From assembly GCA_013388565.1 (NCBI GenBank), contig JACAEZ010000046.1:1-20369 (forward strand): DNA of 20,369 bases. The letters are read 5' to 3'. Positions 1-9,399 of this stretch are shown here, one piece after another. Numbering within the stretch: position 1 is the stretch's first letter; each line of letters starts with the position of its first letter. A program made the position numbers and the translations under genes. The DNA is from Campylobacterales bacterium. Its GTDB lineage: Bacteria; Campylobacterota; Campylobacteria; Campylobacterales; JACAEZ01. Under the pieces are notes generated by a model that had not been told where the DNA came from, searched no databases, and worked only from the letters and a program-made list of their open reading frames with translations.

Positions 1-163
<163 letters not shown>

Positions 164-167
164 GCTA

Positions 168-1184
168 TTAATTGAGAGATAAAACAGTATCAACTATCTT
201 TTTTGCACCATCTTTTTGTATAAGATTAATCAAATTTTGGCTGATATGTTTTAAATTAATATCCTCTAATACATCAAAAAACAGCTCTTTACTAAACTCA
301 TTTTGTCTATAAACTAAAGCTAAATTCAAATCTGTTAAAAATTTTGCATTAAAATATTGGTGGTCATTTGCACTAAATGGATATGGGATAAATATCGCAG
401 GTAAGCCGTTAGCCGATAATTCCCATAAAGAACTAGCTCCACTTCTTGAAATTGCAATATCAGCAATAGCAATTTTTTCTACTATATTTTGGCTAAAATC
501 AAACAAATCAACATCAATATTTAGCTTTTCATACTCATTTTTTACTCTCTCATACTCATTTTTACCGCATTGATGAATGATTTTTATACCTTTTTTTGTA
601 AGCTCCAAAGCCACACTCAAAGCAAAATCATTTATAAATTTAGCCCCTTGACTACCACCTAAAAATATAATGGTTTTAATATCAACTCTTACTCTTTGAT
701 GTTCAAAAAAATTCAAAGATACTGGATAATCTTTCACTTTAGAACTCTCCAAATATGAGCTAAAAAACTCTTTTGCAAATGGTCTTAGTAATCTATTTAA
801 ATTTCCAATATAACAATTTTGTTCATGAATGAAAAGCTGTTTATTAAATAGCACAGAAGCAAACGAAGCAGGAGCAGCTGAATATCCGCCAACACTAAAC
901 ACCTTTTTTATTTCATGAGTTTTGAAGATACTATTTACTGTTGAAATCTTTTTTAAAATATTTAAAAATGATGATATTTTGCCAAACCCTTTTTTATTTA
1001 CCACCCCTTTTGTATCCAAAAAATAGCACTTCTCAAAACCATTATCATGTTCAAACCAAGCCTTGTCTTGCCCATTTGATGAACCTATAAAAATAGGCTT
1101 TATGTCCCTTTTATTGAGTTCCTCTTTTATAGCTTTTGCAATTACTAAATGCCCACCAGTTCCGCCACCTGTTATTGCTATCAT
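168..1184 (-). CDS. murG: UDP-GlcNAc:undecaprenyl-PP-MurNAc-pentapeptide GlcNAc transferase
   Basis: MurG adds GlcNAc to lipid I to make lipid II, the last cytoplasmic step of peptidoglycan precursor synthesis, at the inner face of the membrane. It is a GT-B glycosyltransferase of 338 residues, slightly shorter than the E. coli enzyme. Hallmarks seen: the N-terminal glycine loop GGTGGH (7-12), GGYSAAPA (99-106), HEQN (120-123), a second glycine loop GGSQGA (176-181), and the C-terminal donor-site stretch with SRSGASSLWEL and a following H-Q-Y-FNA. Its ATG overlaps the stop of the preceding small membrane-protein gene as ATGA (1181-1184), so translation is probably coupled. Identification is firm. 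Confidence 0.97.
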   Translation of the reverse strand: MIAITGGGTGGHLVIAKAIKEELNKRDIKPIFIGSSNGQDKAWFEHDNGFEKCYFLDTKGVVNKKGFGKISSFLNILKKISTVNSIFKTHEIKKVFSVGGYSAAPASFASVLFNKQLFIHEQNCYIGNLNRLLRPFAKEFFSSYLESSKVKDYPVSLNFFEHQRVRVDIKTIIFLGGSQGAKFINDFALSVALELTKKGIKIIHQCGKNEYERVKNEYEKLNIDVDLFDFSQNIVEKIAIADIAISRSGASSLWELSANGLPAIFIPYPFSANDHQYFNAKFLTDLNLALVYRQNEFSKELFFDVLEDINLKHISQNLINLIQKDGAKKIVDTVLSLN

Positions 1185-1633
1185 GATGCTTTTCTAGCCT
1201 CCAGCCCTCTTTTTTCGTACTCTTCAATCTCTAATTTATAACTTTCGTTTTTTGCAACCAACTCTTTATTTAATCTTACAATCATCTTAGCATCACTACT
1301 TTTATGTTTTGCATGTAAAAATACAAAATTAAAATAATCTTTGATACCTTTATCTTCTGGAAGTGCCGTACCATATCGTTTAGGAAATGGAAATTTTGCT
1401 ATAAAAATATCAACGGCTTTAGTTATTTCACTTTTTGAAGAGTTTTGATTTGAGACAATATCAAGCAAATCTCTTAAAGTTAGCTCTCTTTGTTTTGAAA
1501 CCTCATGTATAGGTTGCTCTATTTCCTCTTTTTCATTTTTTTGCTTATAAACTTTAAATGCAAAATAGACTCCAACAATTGCCACCAAAACCCCAATTAT
1601 CACTAAAAGTATTAATATCTCTTTGCTTATCAT
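1181..1633 (-). CDS. Single-pass membrane protein of unknown function
   Basis: A 150-residue protein I do not recognise. It begins with a hydrophobic segment at about residues 6-27, followed at once by a basic stretch (KVYKQKNEK), so the bulk of the protein should face the cytoplasm. The soluble part is charged and mostly helical by composition; it contains LTLRDLLDIVS (about 52-62), a segment FPFPKRYG (about 81-88), and a Lys/Glu-rich C-terminal helix (about 119-147). There is no signal-peptidase site and no obvious enzyme motif. It overlaps both neighbours by 4 bases (ATGA at 1630-1633 and 1181-1184), lying between a radical-SAM gene and murG. The coupling argues that it is a real, translated gene; a link to the cell envelope is only a guess from murG. 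Confidence 0.75.
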   Translation of the reverse strand: MISKEILILLVIIGVLVAIVGVYFAFKVYKQKNEKEEIEQPIHEVSKQRELTLRDLLDIVSNQNSSKSEITKAVDIFIAKFPFPKRYGTALPEDKGIKDYFNFVFLHAKHKSSDAKMIVRLNKELVAKNESYKLEIEEYEKRGLEARKAS

Positions 1634-2547
1634 GATTTATCCTTAAAAGTATAAAATAAAACTCCACCGATATTTATTTTTTCTATTTTTTCACTACTGA
1701 CCAACTGTTCAAATCTCTCTTTTGACTCACTATCAAATAGATATTCAACATCATCAATCGTAAGAGGTCTATTTGCTAGAGTGTAAAAAATCTCACTATT
1801 TGAGTAAGATTTATTTAATGGAGTGGTTTTTTTTCTTGATACGATGTTTATATTTTGATTTTGAATAAGTTTTGAGAGTTCAAAAAGCTTTTCAAATGTG
1901 ACACTTTCAACATTATATGCAGGAGGTCTATCGATTGTACCTAAATCTATTCGATTTGGATTGATTTTATTTAAGACTTCATTAAATTTTAAAAACTCTT
2001 CATCTTTATCATTTATGCTTTTTACAACTAAAATTTCTATAACAAGCTCTTTTTGAAACATTTTTCTAAACTCTATAAGCCCATTTATAATATCAGTTAT
2101 TAAAATATTTTTTAAGCTTCTATCTATTTTTCTAAAACAATTTTCGCTTACACAATCTAGTGATAGTTTTACAATGTCAAGTTTTGAGAGTGCTTTTTGG
2201 ATATTTTTATCGTTTATAGTTGAGCCATTTGACAAAATTAGCAACTTTTTATCTTTTTTTATCTGATTTAATCTATCAATCAACTCATCTAAATATGGAT
2301 ACAAAGTTGGTTCGCCATTTGCCGTAATCGTAATTACATCTATTTTTAAATCTTGTTTTAGCACATCTTCAACATTTTGAATAATCTCATCAACACTTAA
2401 ATGGTTTTCTATAGTATCTGTAGTTTTTGCTTTTGGGAGTTCACAGTAAAGGCAGTCAAAATTGCAACACTTTTTAGTAGGAGATAAATCAATTCCAAGA
2501 GAGATACCAAATCTCCTTGAAATTATTGGACCAAAGACACACTTCAT
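1630..2547 (-). CDS. Radical SAM protein (COG0731-like Fe-S oxidoreductase)
   Basis: A 305-residue radical S-adenosylmethionine enzyme. The 4Fe-4S-binding motif CxxxCxxC is present as C28-C32-C35, and a glycine-rich SAM-contact segment ITANGEPT follows at 74-81, then ILSNGST in the next strand. After the barrel, the last 55 or so residues (from about 247) look like a winged-helix-type domain ([20 protein letters not shown]). The substrate is not predictable from sequence. It starts inside the stop of hemE (ATGA, 2544-2547) and ends overlapping the next gene. From memory, Campylobacter also places a radical-SAM gene next to hemE, which suggests an old association, but HemE needs no radical-SAM partner in known chemistry. 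Not HemN or HemW: the motif context differs. Confidence 0.85.
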   Translation of the reverse strand: MKCVFGPIISRRFGISLGIDLSPTKKCCNFDCLYCELPKAKTTDTIENHLSVDEIIQNVEDVLKQDLKIDVITITANGEPTLYPYLDELIDRLNQIKKDKKLLILSNGSTINDKNIQKALSKLDIVKLSLDCVSENCFRKIDRSLKNILITDIINGLIEFRKMFQKELVIEILVVKSINDKDEEFLKFNEVLNKINPNRIDLGTIDRPPAYNVESVTFEKLFELSKLIQNQNINIVSRKKTTPLNKSYSNSEIFYTLANRPLTIDDVEYLFDSESKERFEQLVSSEKIEKINIGGVLFYTFKDKS

Positions 2548-3569
2548 GACCTAGCCGTCAACTCTTTTACAAGTTGTACAAAATATTTCGCATGTTCAAC
2601 TGGAATATCAGGCAATATGCCATGACCTAGATTAAATATATGACCGCCCTCTTTTCCCATCACATCTACTATTTTTCTAACACCCTCTTCTATTGAGTCT
2701 TTATTGTAAAGTCTGCAAGGCTCTAAATTTCCTTGAAGAACATATTTATGCCCCAATTTTTGTTTAGCTAATTCCATTGGAGTTGACCAATCAACCCCAA
2801 AAACATCAAAATTACCATCAATTTTATCTAAATATCCAGAAACCCCTTTTGGAAATAAAATCACAGGAATTGATGGATATTTTGATTTTAAATATGATGC
2901 AACTTCATTCATGTAGCTCCAACTAAACTCTAAAAATATATCCTCTTCCAATGCACTAGCCCATGAATCAAATATCATGACAGCATTTACACCAGCTTTT
3001 ATCTGATTTTCAAGATACTCTTTTATCGAATCCGAAAGTAGTTGTAAAAGTTTGTGCATAAAAGATGGATTTGAATAGACCTCTTTTTTTACTTTTGCAA
3101 ATGTTTTAGTTCCACGACCCTCTATCATGTATGTTGATAGTGTCCAAGGCGAACCACAAAAACCAATCAATGCTTTTGATTTATCAAGTCTCTGTCTTAT
3201 TAATTTTATAGCATCATATACATAAGTCAAATTTTTGGCACTATCTTCACTTAAACTCAATAAATCTTTCTCATTTTTTAATGGATTTGTAAAAACAGGA
3301 CCCTCTCCTGCTTCAAATTTTAAATCCATTCCCATTTCAAGCGGAGTGACCAATATATCGCTAAATAAAATCGCCGCATCAACATCTAAAATATCAATTG
3401 GTTGCAAAGTCACTTCACAAGCTAGTTCTGGATTTTTACAAAGATTTAAAAAATTACCAGCTTGTCTTCTCACTTCCATGTATTCAGGTAGGTATCTACC
3501 CGCTTGTCTCATCATCCATGTTGGGGTATATTTTGTTTGTCGTTTAAAACATGCCTCTATAAATATCAA
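2544..3569 (-). CDS. hemE: Uroporphyrinogen decarboxylase
   Basis: HemE removes the four acetate carboxyls of uroporphyrinogen III to give coproporphyrinogen III, in cytoplasmic haem synthesis. The 341-residue length is normal. Signature 1 is seen as [12 protein letters not shown] (19-30), with R21 and R25 in the substrate-binding loop; D71 lies in FSDIL; signature 2 is [16 protein letters not shown] (136-151). The start is a TTG at 3569-3567: the first in-frame ATG falls inside signature 1 and is too late. The TTG overlaps the TGA of the preceding yqhA-like gene (TTGA, 3566-3569), with a GGGGCGAACA stretch just upstream that can serve as ribosome binding site. The stop overlaps the radical-SAM start, so hemE sits in a coupled chain. 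Confidence 0.97.
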   Translation of the reverse strand: MIFIEACFKRQTKYTPTWMMRQAGRYLPEYMEVRRQAGNFLNLCKNPELACEVTLQPIDILDVDAAILFSDILVTPLEMGMDLKFEAGEGPVFTNPLKNEKDLLSLSEDSAKNLTYVYDAIKLIRQRLDKSKALIGFCGSPWTLSTYMIEGRGTKTFAKVKKEVYSNPSFMHKLLQLLSDSIKEYLENQIKAGVNAVMIFDSWASALEEDIFLEFSWSYMNEVASYLKSKYPSIPVILFPKGVSGYLDKIDGNFDVFGVDWSTPMELAKQKLGHKYVLQGNLEPCRLYNKDSIEEGVRKIVDVMGKEGGHIFNLGHGILPDIPVEHAKYFVQLVKELTARS

Positions 3570-4081
3570 TGTTCGCCCCCTTTATGTAAAAAGTACAATC
3601 CAAGTGAAAGTGCCAATATTGATAAAGCAAGATATAACATATCTAATGCACCATTTAATTCTGCATGTAATACTCGTTGAAAAAAGCTTACAACAAGTAC
3701 CATGATAATAACTTTTGCAAGTTTATCTTTTAGTTGGTCAAGTGAGTGAATTTCCAAAATTTTAGAACAACTACTCTCTTTTGCAGCATCAATATCAGAA
3801 ATAAATAGCTCATACAAACCAAATGCAAAAATAAGTAAAACTATCGCTATCAAGTATAAATCCACAGCTCCAATAATTCCACCTACTATCATCTCATGAA
3901 AATTTTCTGGATGTGAATGAGAAATAATCACATTAAAAACATTTACAGCTACACCATAAATATCTATACTAGCTACAACAAATAGTGTAATAGAACCAAT
4001 AAGTCCAAAAACTACTGCCAATAAAACAAATAACCTACTATTCCATAAAATACTTTCAAAAATCGACTCAATAAATCTCAT
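3566..4081 (-). CDS. YqhA / UPF0114-family inner-membrane protein
   Basis: A 171-residue polytopic membrane protein of the UPF0114 (YqhA) family; the function of the family is unknown to me. Hydrophobic segments lie at about 17-38, 64-92, 122-135 and 145-166, with a charged loop between ([12 protein letters not shown], about 96-106). The opening ([15 protein letters not shown]) and the second helix ending in FGLYELFI are typical of the family. The ATG is one base after the asd stop, and its ribosome binding site GGAGGGG lies inside the last codons of asd, so it is translated in tandem with asd. Its own stop overlaps the hemE TTG start. Confidence 0.85.
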   Translation of the reverse strand: MRFIESIFESILWNSRLFVLLAVVFGLIGSITLFVVASIDIYGVAVNVFNVIISHSHPENFHEMIVGGIIGAVDLYLIAIVLLIFAFGLYELFISDIDAAKESSCSKILEIHSLDQLKDKLAKVIIMVLVVSFFQRVLHAELNGALDMLYLALSILALSLGLYFLHKGGEH

Positions 4082-4082
4082 G

Positions 4083-5108
4083 TTACCCCTCCATCTCTAT
4101 CCATTTTTGTGCTATTCTTACAGCATTTGTAGCAGCTCCTACTCTTAGATTATCAGCTACAACAAATAGATGAATTATATTTGGTGAGTGCAAATCTCTT
4201 CTAACTCTTCCTACAAATGTCTCATTTTTATCTGTACAAAGTAGTGGCATTGGATAGATTGATTTTTCTACTTCATCTAAAAGAACTAAATTTTCACCAT
4301 TTTTAATCGCTTCTCTTATAACATCTACATCAACATCTTTTTCACAAGTGATAGTCACACTCTCACTATGACCTCTAAGGACAGGTACTCTAACACAAGT
4401 AGCACTTACTTTTATATCTTTATGCATAATTTTTCTAGTCTCATTTACCATTTTTAGCTCCTCTTTTGTGTAGCCATTTTCAGTAAATTTATCTATTTGA
4501 GGAATTAAATTTAGTGCGATTTGATGAGGAAATTTATTTATCTTACTATTTTCAAGATTGAATGCAAAAAAATCTTTCATTTGTAAAACAAGCTCTTCCA
4601 TGGCACTCTTACCAGCTCCACTTGTAGCTTGATAGGTAGAGACATCAACTCTTTGAATGTTATAAAGCTCATCAATTGGCTTTAGTGCTTGAACCATTTG
4701 GATAGTAGAACAGTTTGGATTTGCGATAATCCCTCTATTTTTCCATAATGCTATATCATTTGGATTTACTTCAGGCACAACTAAAGGAATATCATCATCC
4801 ATTCTAAAGTGACTTGTATTATCTATCACAATCGCTCCAGCTTCTGCTGCAAATGGTGCAAATTTTGCTGAAATCGAACCACCAGCACTAAAAAGAGCAA
4901 TCTCAACATCTTGTTCTTCAAACACGGTTTCTGTTAATTCTAAAACTTTATGCTCTTTGTTTTTGTAATCGACCATACTTCCAGCACTTCTGCTACTAGC
5001 AAGTGGAACAAGTTTATTTATAGGAAAATCAACCTCTTCCAACACTCTTAACATCTCTTCACCAACAGCACCAGTAACACCAACAACAGCCACATTATAT
5101 TTTTTCAT
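4083..5108 (-). CDS. asd: Aspartate-semialdehyde dehydrogenase
   Basis: Asd reduces aspartyl phosphate to aspartate semialdehyde with NADPH, feeding lysine/diaminopimelate, methionine and threonine synthesis. The 341-residue length is normal. Seen: the N-terminal dinucleotide loop GVTGAVGEE (10-18), the SSRSAG phosphate/NADP loop (38-43), the nucleophile C133 in NPNCST, the segment SGAGKSAMEEL, and the catalytic His H247 in RVPVLRGHSE. The ATG follows an AAAGGGG ribosome binding site. It is 63 bases downstream of the FlgR-like regulator gene and one base upstream of yqhA. The flgR-asd order matches Campylobacter jejuni as I remember it. Identification is firm. Confidence 0.97.
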   Translation of the reverse strand: MKKYNVAVVGVTGAVGEEMLRVLEEVDFPINKLVPLASSRSAGSMVDYKNKEHKVLELTETVFEEQDVEIALFSAGGSISAKFAPFAAEAGAIVIDNTSHFRMDDDIPLVVPEVNPNDIALWKNRGIIANPNCSTIQMVQALKPIDELYNIQRVDVSTYQATSGAGKSAMEELVLQMKDFFAFNLENSKINKFPHQIALNLIPQIDKFTENGYTKEELKMVNETRKIMHKDIKVSATCVRVPVLRGHSESVTITCEKDVDVDVIREAIKNGENLVLLDEVEKSIYPMPLLCTDKNETFVGRVRRDLHSPNIIHLFVVADNLRVGAATNAVRIAQKWIEMEG

Positions 5109-5171
5109 AAAAACCCCTTTTAATTAATTTAAATATTAAAAAAATCATTTTTGAGATATATCATTAAATTA
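5109..5171 (-). promoter_or_regulatory. Leader between the FlgR-like gene and asd, possible internal promoter
   Basis: This 63-base AT-rich gap is the largest one inside the left minus-strand block. On the minus strand it holds a T7 run followed by TAATAT (5138-5133), about 25 bases before the asd ATG, which resembles a T-tract/-10 arrangement. The asd ribosome binding site AAAGGGG lies at its downstream end. No hairpin terminator with a U-tract is convincing. asd may therefore be transcribed both by read-through and from here; this is inference from pattern only. Confidence 0.3.
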
Positions 5172-6464
5172 TTACAATCCATACTTTTTAATCTTTTTTT
5201 CAAGTATATGTTCATTCATGCCAAGTAATTCAGAACTATCTTTCATGTTGTAGTTAGTTTGAACCAATGCTTCTAAAATTAAATCTTTTTCAAGATTATT
5301 AAAAGATTTTTTTGATTTTTGACCACGACTTTCCAAAAACAAATCATCTTTTGATATTTCATTCTCATCACTTAAAATCACAGCTCTCTCAACGACTGAT
5401 ATAAGCTCTCGAATGTTTCCATGCCATGCACAGCTTAACAGCAACTCTTTTGCCTCATTTGAAAAATATTTTTCACTAAAGCCATATTTTTGGATACTTT
5501 GCTTTAAGACATGTTCAGCGATTGGCAAAATTTCATCTTTTCGCTCTCTAAGTGGTGGGATATTTATTGGGATTGTATTAAGCCTAAAATACAAATCCTC
5601 TCTAAATTCACCTTTTAAAATTTTATCTTCAATGTTTGCATTTGTGGCACTTACGACTCTCACATCTAAACTAATTGGCTTATTTGAACCAAGTTTTGTC
5701 ACCTCTTTTTCTTGCAAAACCCTTAAAAGTTTTGCTTGTAAATTCATGGGCATTTCGCCAATTTCATCTAAAAATATTGTCCCACCATTTGCTACCTCAA
5801 ATTTTCCATCTTTTGACTCAATCGCATCTGTAAAAGAGCCTTTTTCAAAACCAAACAGTTCACTTTCTAATAAGTTATCTGGAATTGCTGCCATGTTTAT
5901 AGCAACAAATGGCTTGTTTTTTCGGTTTGAGTTTTCATGAATATATTTTGCAAACAACTCTTTTCCAACTCCGCTTTCACCAAGTAACATGACACTTACA
6001 TCTGTTTGAGCCGATTTTTTAGCAATTTTCAAACATCTATCCAATGCTTCAGAACTGCCTATAAAACCGCTATTTGTGATTTCAGAGTTTTCAATATTTT
6101 TAGATTTTACAACCTTTTGCACCTGCTCACTTCGCTTAATCGCCTCTACAAGTGTGTCAACTTCAAATGGTTTTGTTAAAAAATCTTTAGCTCCAAGCCT
6201 AAGAGCCTCAATTGCTTTATTTAGTGTTGCATTTCCAGTAATCACAATCGCTTCATATCTGCCGTTTAACTGTCTTAAAAACTCTATCCCGTCCATCCCA
6301 GGCATTGTAATATCAGTAATCACCAAATCTACTGTATCATCAAGTGATTTTAAGGCATCTTTTGGACTTTTGAAACTAACGATTTTAAACTCTTTATACT
6401 CACCCAATGCAATTTCAAGAGATTTTCGCATATTTATATCATCTTCAACTATCGCTATTTTCAT
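5172..6464 (-). CDS. flgR: Sigma-54-dependent response regulator, FlgR type
   Basis: An NtrC-family activator of 430 residues. A receiver domain (1-115) has acidic pair D8/D9, phosphoacceptor D51, T76 and K98. An AAA+ domain (about 133-365) has Walker A GESGVGK (162-168), Walker B FLDE (231-234) and arginines in FREDLYFRL (287-295). A C-terminal Fis-type helix-turn-helix follows (about 390-430). The position between gyrA and asd is that of flgR in C. jejuni as I recall, so control of sigma-54 flagellar (rod/hook) genes is likely; the partner kinase FlgS is not in the window. Odd points: the sigma-54 contact loop reads GSFTDA (209-214) rather than GAFTGA, and the recognition helix (NEHILEKKIKK) is acidic where Fis-type helices usually carry Arg/Thr. 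Regulator class is firm; the flgR name rests on synteny and length. Confidence 0.85.
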   Translation of the reverse strand: MKIAIVEDDINMRKSLEIALGEYKEFKIVSFKSPKDALKSLDDTVDLVITDITMPGMDGIEFLRQLNGRYEAIVITGNATLNKAIEALRLGAKDFLTKPFEVDTLVEAIKRSEQVQKVVKSKNIENSEITNSGFIGSSEALDRCLKIAKKSAQTDVSVMLLGESGVGKELFAKYIHENSNRKNKPFVAINMAAIPDNLLESELFGFEKGSFTDAIESKDGKFEVANGGTIFLDEIGEMPMNLQAKLLRVLQEKEVTKLGSNKPISLDVRVVSATNANIEDKILKGEFREDLYFRLNTIPINIPPLRERKDEILPIAEHVLKQSIQKYGFSEKYFSNEAKELLLSCAWHGNIRELISVVERAVILSDENEISKDDLFLESRGQKSKKSFNNLEKDLILEALVQTNYNMKDSSELLGMNEHILEKKIKKYGL

Positions 6465-6469
6465 AACCC

Positions 6470-6871
6470 TTACCTAATAATAAAAATATTTGCAAAATCT
6501 TCATCCATATCGACTCTAACTCTAGTGGGAGGTAAAATCAAAAACGATTTTGAACTTAGTTTGTAGTTTGCTTGAAAATCTTGATGATTTATCTTTGCAC
6601 CACTTTTGAGCAAACACTCCAAAATACCATTTTTCAAGCTATCAATTTGTTGTTGTTTGTTTTTTTGAACATCATCTATATCTTCATGCATCTCAAGCGA
6701 ACATAAATATTCACCTTTTTTATCTGTCTTTGTCATGCTTTTTGAAACAGCAAAATCTTCATTTACGACCAAATCATCTTTTACAACCACTGTGTAAGTG
6801 AGTATCAAATCAAAACTATTTTTAGCAAACAAAAAGCCACAAAATAGTAAAAAGGTAGCGATTTTTTTCAC
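6470..6871 (-). CDS. Small secreted protein of unknown function at the flgPQ position
   Basis: A 133-residue protein I do not recognise. It has a clear signal peptide (KK followed by a hydrophobic core to A16; cleavage likely between A16 and K17), so it should be periplasmic or outer-membrane associated. The mature part is short, with beta-like N- and C-terminal stretches (ILTYTVVVKDDLVV; FLILPPTRVRVDM), a charged helical middle (about 62-90), and two cysteines, C57 and C86, that could form a disulfide. The cysteine in the signal peptide (LLFC) is not in a good lipobox. The start is GTG at 6871-6869; the neighbouring ATG runs straight into a stop. It lies 3 bases after gyrA and 5 before flgR, where C. 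jejuni has flgP and flgQ, but I see no FlgP or FlgQ similarity. Confidence 0.7.
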   Translation of the reverse strand: MKKIATFLLFCGFLFAKNSFDLILTYTVVVKDDLVVNEDFAVSKSMTKTDKKGEYLCSLEMHEDIDDVQKNKQQQIDSLKNGILECLLKSGAKINHQDFQANYKLSSKSFLILPPTRVRVDMDEDFANIFIIR

Positions 6872-6874
6872 ATA

Positions 6875-9364
6875 TTACTCTTCACTACCCTCTATTTCAC
6901 CATCAATATCATCTTCAATTTCAGGCTCCTCTTTTTGGCATTTCGCAACAGAAATCACCTCATCATCATCTTTTATATTAACAATTTTTACACCAGTTGT
7001 ATTTCGTCCAGCAACTCTTATGCTTTCACTATCAACTCTTATCATGTTGCCTAGTTTCGTTAGACACATCACATCATGACTCTCATCTACGATAATAGCT
7101 CCAACAAGATTTCCAGTTTTATTGCCTAGTTTCATAGCACTTACACCAGTACCACCTCTACTTTGAAATCTATAAGCACTAACTAATGTTTGTTTACCGA
7201 TACCTTTTTGGCTAACTGTCAATATATTTTCATTCTCATGAGCTATAACACCAGCAGATACAACCTCATCACTATCTTTTTTAAATCTAATACCAGTTAC
7301 ACCTCTAGCATTTCGTCCCATCTCTCTAACATCATTAATATCAAATCTAATGCTCATGCCAAATTTTGTAACGATAAATATCTGTGAAGACTCTTTTGTA
7401 GCAATAACAGATGTCATGAGTTCATCATTATCATCAAGTGTAATCGCTCTAATTCCAAGGCTTCTTACATTTGAAAATTCATTTAAATTTGTTCGTTTTG
7501 TAACTCCATTTTTTGTAAAAAATACAAGCGATTTAGACTCATCAAAATCAGTAGTAGGAATGATAGCTCTTATTTTTTCATCTTCTGTTAGTTTTATATA
7601 ATTCACTACCGCTTTGCCTTTTGCAGACCTTGATGCCTCTTGAATTTTATACACTTTCAGCCAATACAATTGACCTTTGTTCGTAACAAACATAAGTGTA
7701 TCATGAGTGTTTGAGATGAAAAAATCCTCTATAAAATCATCATCATAAGTAGTAACTGCGATTTTACCTCTACCACCTCTGTTTTGTTTTTCATACTGTT
7801 TTAGCGGTACTCTTTTGATATATCCCCTATGAGTGATAGTCACAACCATCGGTTCATTTGGAATTAAATCTTCAATATCAATCTCTTCAAAATCATCTTC
7901 AATCTCTGTAATTCTAGCAGTTGCAAATTTTGTTTTTATCTCTACTAACTCATCTTTTATAAGTTTATTTAAAATCTCTTCACTTTTTAATATTTGACTT
8001 AATCTTTCTATCTCTTTGAGCAATTCTTGATACTCATTTTCTATCTTATCTCTTTCAAGTCCAGTTATTCGTTGAAGTCTCATATCAAGGATTGCTTGAG
8101 CTTGAATTTCACTCAAAGCAAATCTCTCAATCAATCCAATTTTCGCTTCACTTCCATCTTTGCTAGACTTGATTAGTGCCACAATCTCATCAATATTATC
8201 AAGTGCGATTTTAAGCCCTTCTAAAATGTGAGCTCTAGCTTTTGCTTTTTGAAGTTCAAAAATCGTTCTTCTAATAATAACCGTTCTTCTGTGGTTCAAA
8301 AACAGATTTAAAAGTTCGATTAAACCGAACTCTTTTGGCTCTTTGTTATGGATAGCAAGTAAAATAATCCCAAATGTAACCTCCATTTGAGTAGATTTAA
8401 AAAGGTTATTTAAAATTATCTCGCTTAATGCATCTTTTTTAAGTTCAATTACAACTCTAATACCATCTCTATCACTCTCATCTCTTATTTCAGAAATGCC
8501 TTCAATCAACTTATCTTTTACTAAATTTGCGATATTTTCTATCAGTCTTGCTTTGTTTACTTGATAAGGCAATTCATCAATTACAATTATCTCTTTATGA
8601 TTTTTTTTCTCAATGTGTGTTTTAGCTCGAACTTTTATCCTACCTCTTCCATTTTTGTAAGCCTCTAAAATACCAGCTTTTCCAAAAATAACACCTTTTG
8701 TTGGGAAATCTGGACCTTTAACAAACCTCATGACTTCACTTAAAGAGGCATGTGGATTATCTATCAAAAGCACACAAGCATCGATTAATTCGCCTAAGTT
8801 ATGCGGAGGAATATTTGTAGCCATACCAACAGCGATACCATTTGAGCCATTTAATAATAAATTTGGAACTCTACTAGGCAATACATCAGGCTCTTTTAAA
8901 GTATCATCATAGTTTGCTACAAAATCAACTGTATCTTTGTCAAGGTCTTTTAGTATCTCTTCAGCAAGTGCAGTCATTCTAGCTTCTGTATATCTCATAG
9001 CTGCCGCACTATCACCATCGATTGAGCCGAAGTTTCCTTGACCATCGACGATAGGCTCCCTCATTGAAAACTCTTGAGCCATTCTAACAAGTGCATCATA
9101 AACAGCATTATCACCATGAGGGTGGTACTTACCGATTACATCCCCGACAATTCTCGCACTCTTTTTATAAGCACTTCTGTGAGTGACACCTAATTCATGC
9201 ATAGCATACAAAATTCTTCTATGAACAGGTTTCAACCCATCTCTAGCATCAGGCAAAGCCCTACAAACAATAACACTCATTGAGTAATCTAAATAACTCT
9301 CTTTGATAGAATCTTCTATATTTACTAACTGTATATCTTCGTTTAGTTCAAACAAATCGCTCAT
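6875..9364 (-). CDS. gyrA: DNA gyrase subunit A
   Basis: GyrA cuts and rejoins DNA and, with GyrB, introduces negative supercoils. The 829-residue protein is full length. Seen: the N-terminal breakage-reunion domain with catalytic tyrosine Y125 in [10 protein letters not shown], the quinolone-region helix [10 protein letters not shown] (81-90), a coiled-coil tower region (about 360-500), and the beta-pinwheel C-terminal domain. The GyrA box, needed for DNA wrapping, is QNRGGRG (527-533), a variant of QRRGGKG. The tail is acidic. The residue equivalent to E. coli Ser83 is Asn86, as in wild-type Helicobacter pylori, so it should not be read as an acquired resistance change. The ATG has an AAGGT site 8 bases upstream and good promoter-like boxes beyond it. 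It heads the left gene block. Confidence 0.98.
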   Translation of the reverse strand: MSDLFELNEDIQLVNIEDSIKESYLDYSMSVIVCRALPDARDGLKPVHRRILYAMHELGVTHRSAYKKSARIVGDVIGKYHPHGDNAVYDALVRMAQEFSMREPIVDGQGNFGSIDGDSAAAMRYTEARMTALAEEILKDLDKDTVDFVANYDDTLKEPDVLPSRVPNLLLNGSNGIAVGMATNIPPHNLGELIDACVLLIDNPHASLSEVMRFVKGPDFPTKGVIFGKAGILEAYKNGRGRIKVRAKTHIEKKNHKEIIVIDELPYQVNKARLIENIANLVKDKLIEGISEIRDESDRDGIRVVIELKKDALSEIILNNLFKSTQMEVTFGIILLAIHNKEPKEFGLIELLNLFLNHRRTVIIRRTIFELQKAKARAHILEGLKIALDNIDEIVALIKSSKDGSEAKIGLIERFALSEIQAQAILDMRLQRITGLERDKIENEYQELLKEIERLSQILKSEEILNKLIKDELVEIKTKFATARITEIEDDFEEIDIEDLIPNEPMVVTITHRGYIKRVPLKQYEKQNRGGRGKIAVTTYDDDFIEDFFISNTHDTLMFVTNKGQLYWLKVYKIQEASRSAKGKAVVNYIKLTEDEKIRAIIPTTDFDESKSLVFFTKNGVTKRTNLNEFSNVRSLGIRAITLDDNDELMTSVIATKESSQIFIVTKFGMSIRFDINDVREMGRNARGVTGIRFKKDSDEVVSAGVIAHENENILTVSQKGIGKQTLVSAYRFQSRGGTGVSAMKLGNKTGNLVGAIIVDESHDVMCLTKLGNMIRVDSESIRVAGRNTTGVKIVNIKDDDEVISVAKCQKEEPEIEDDIDGEIEGSEE

Positions 9365-9399
9365 AAATTATGACCTTAAATTAACTATTTTAGGCATTA

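Noticed and set aside
3235..3705. Plus-strand 156-residue open frame opposite hemE and the YqhA-type gene
   Set aside because: It is antisense to two well-identified genes, has no recognisable motif and spans their junction; it is a by-product of AT-rich codon use.
5413..6477. Plus-strand open frames opposite the FlgR-like gene
   Set aside because: The minus-strand gene has complete receiver, AAA+ and HTH motifs; the antisense products are Ser/Phe-rich with no domain.
6470..6871. Calling this gene flgP or flgQ, or a lipoprotein
   Set aside because: The position fits flgPQ, but no similarity to what I know of those proteins is visible, and the cysteine in the signal peptide (LLFC) lacks a proper lipobox.
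9116..9124. Fluoroquinolone-resistance mutation in gyrA (Asn at the Ser83 position)
   Set aside because: Asn is a natural residue at this site in Helicobacter; without a sensitive relative for comparison it cannot be called a mutation.
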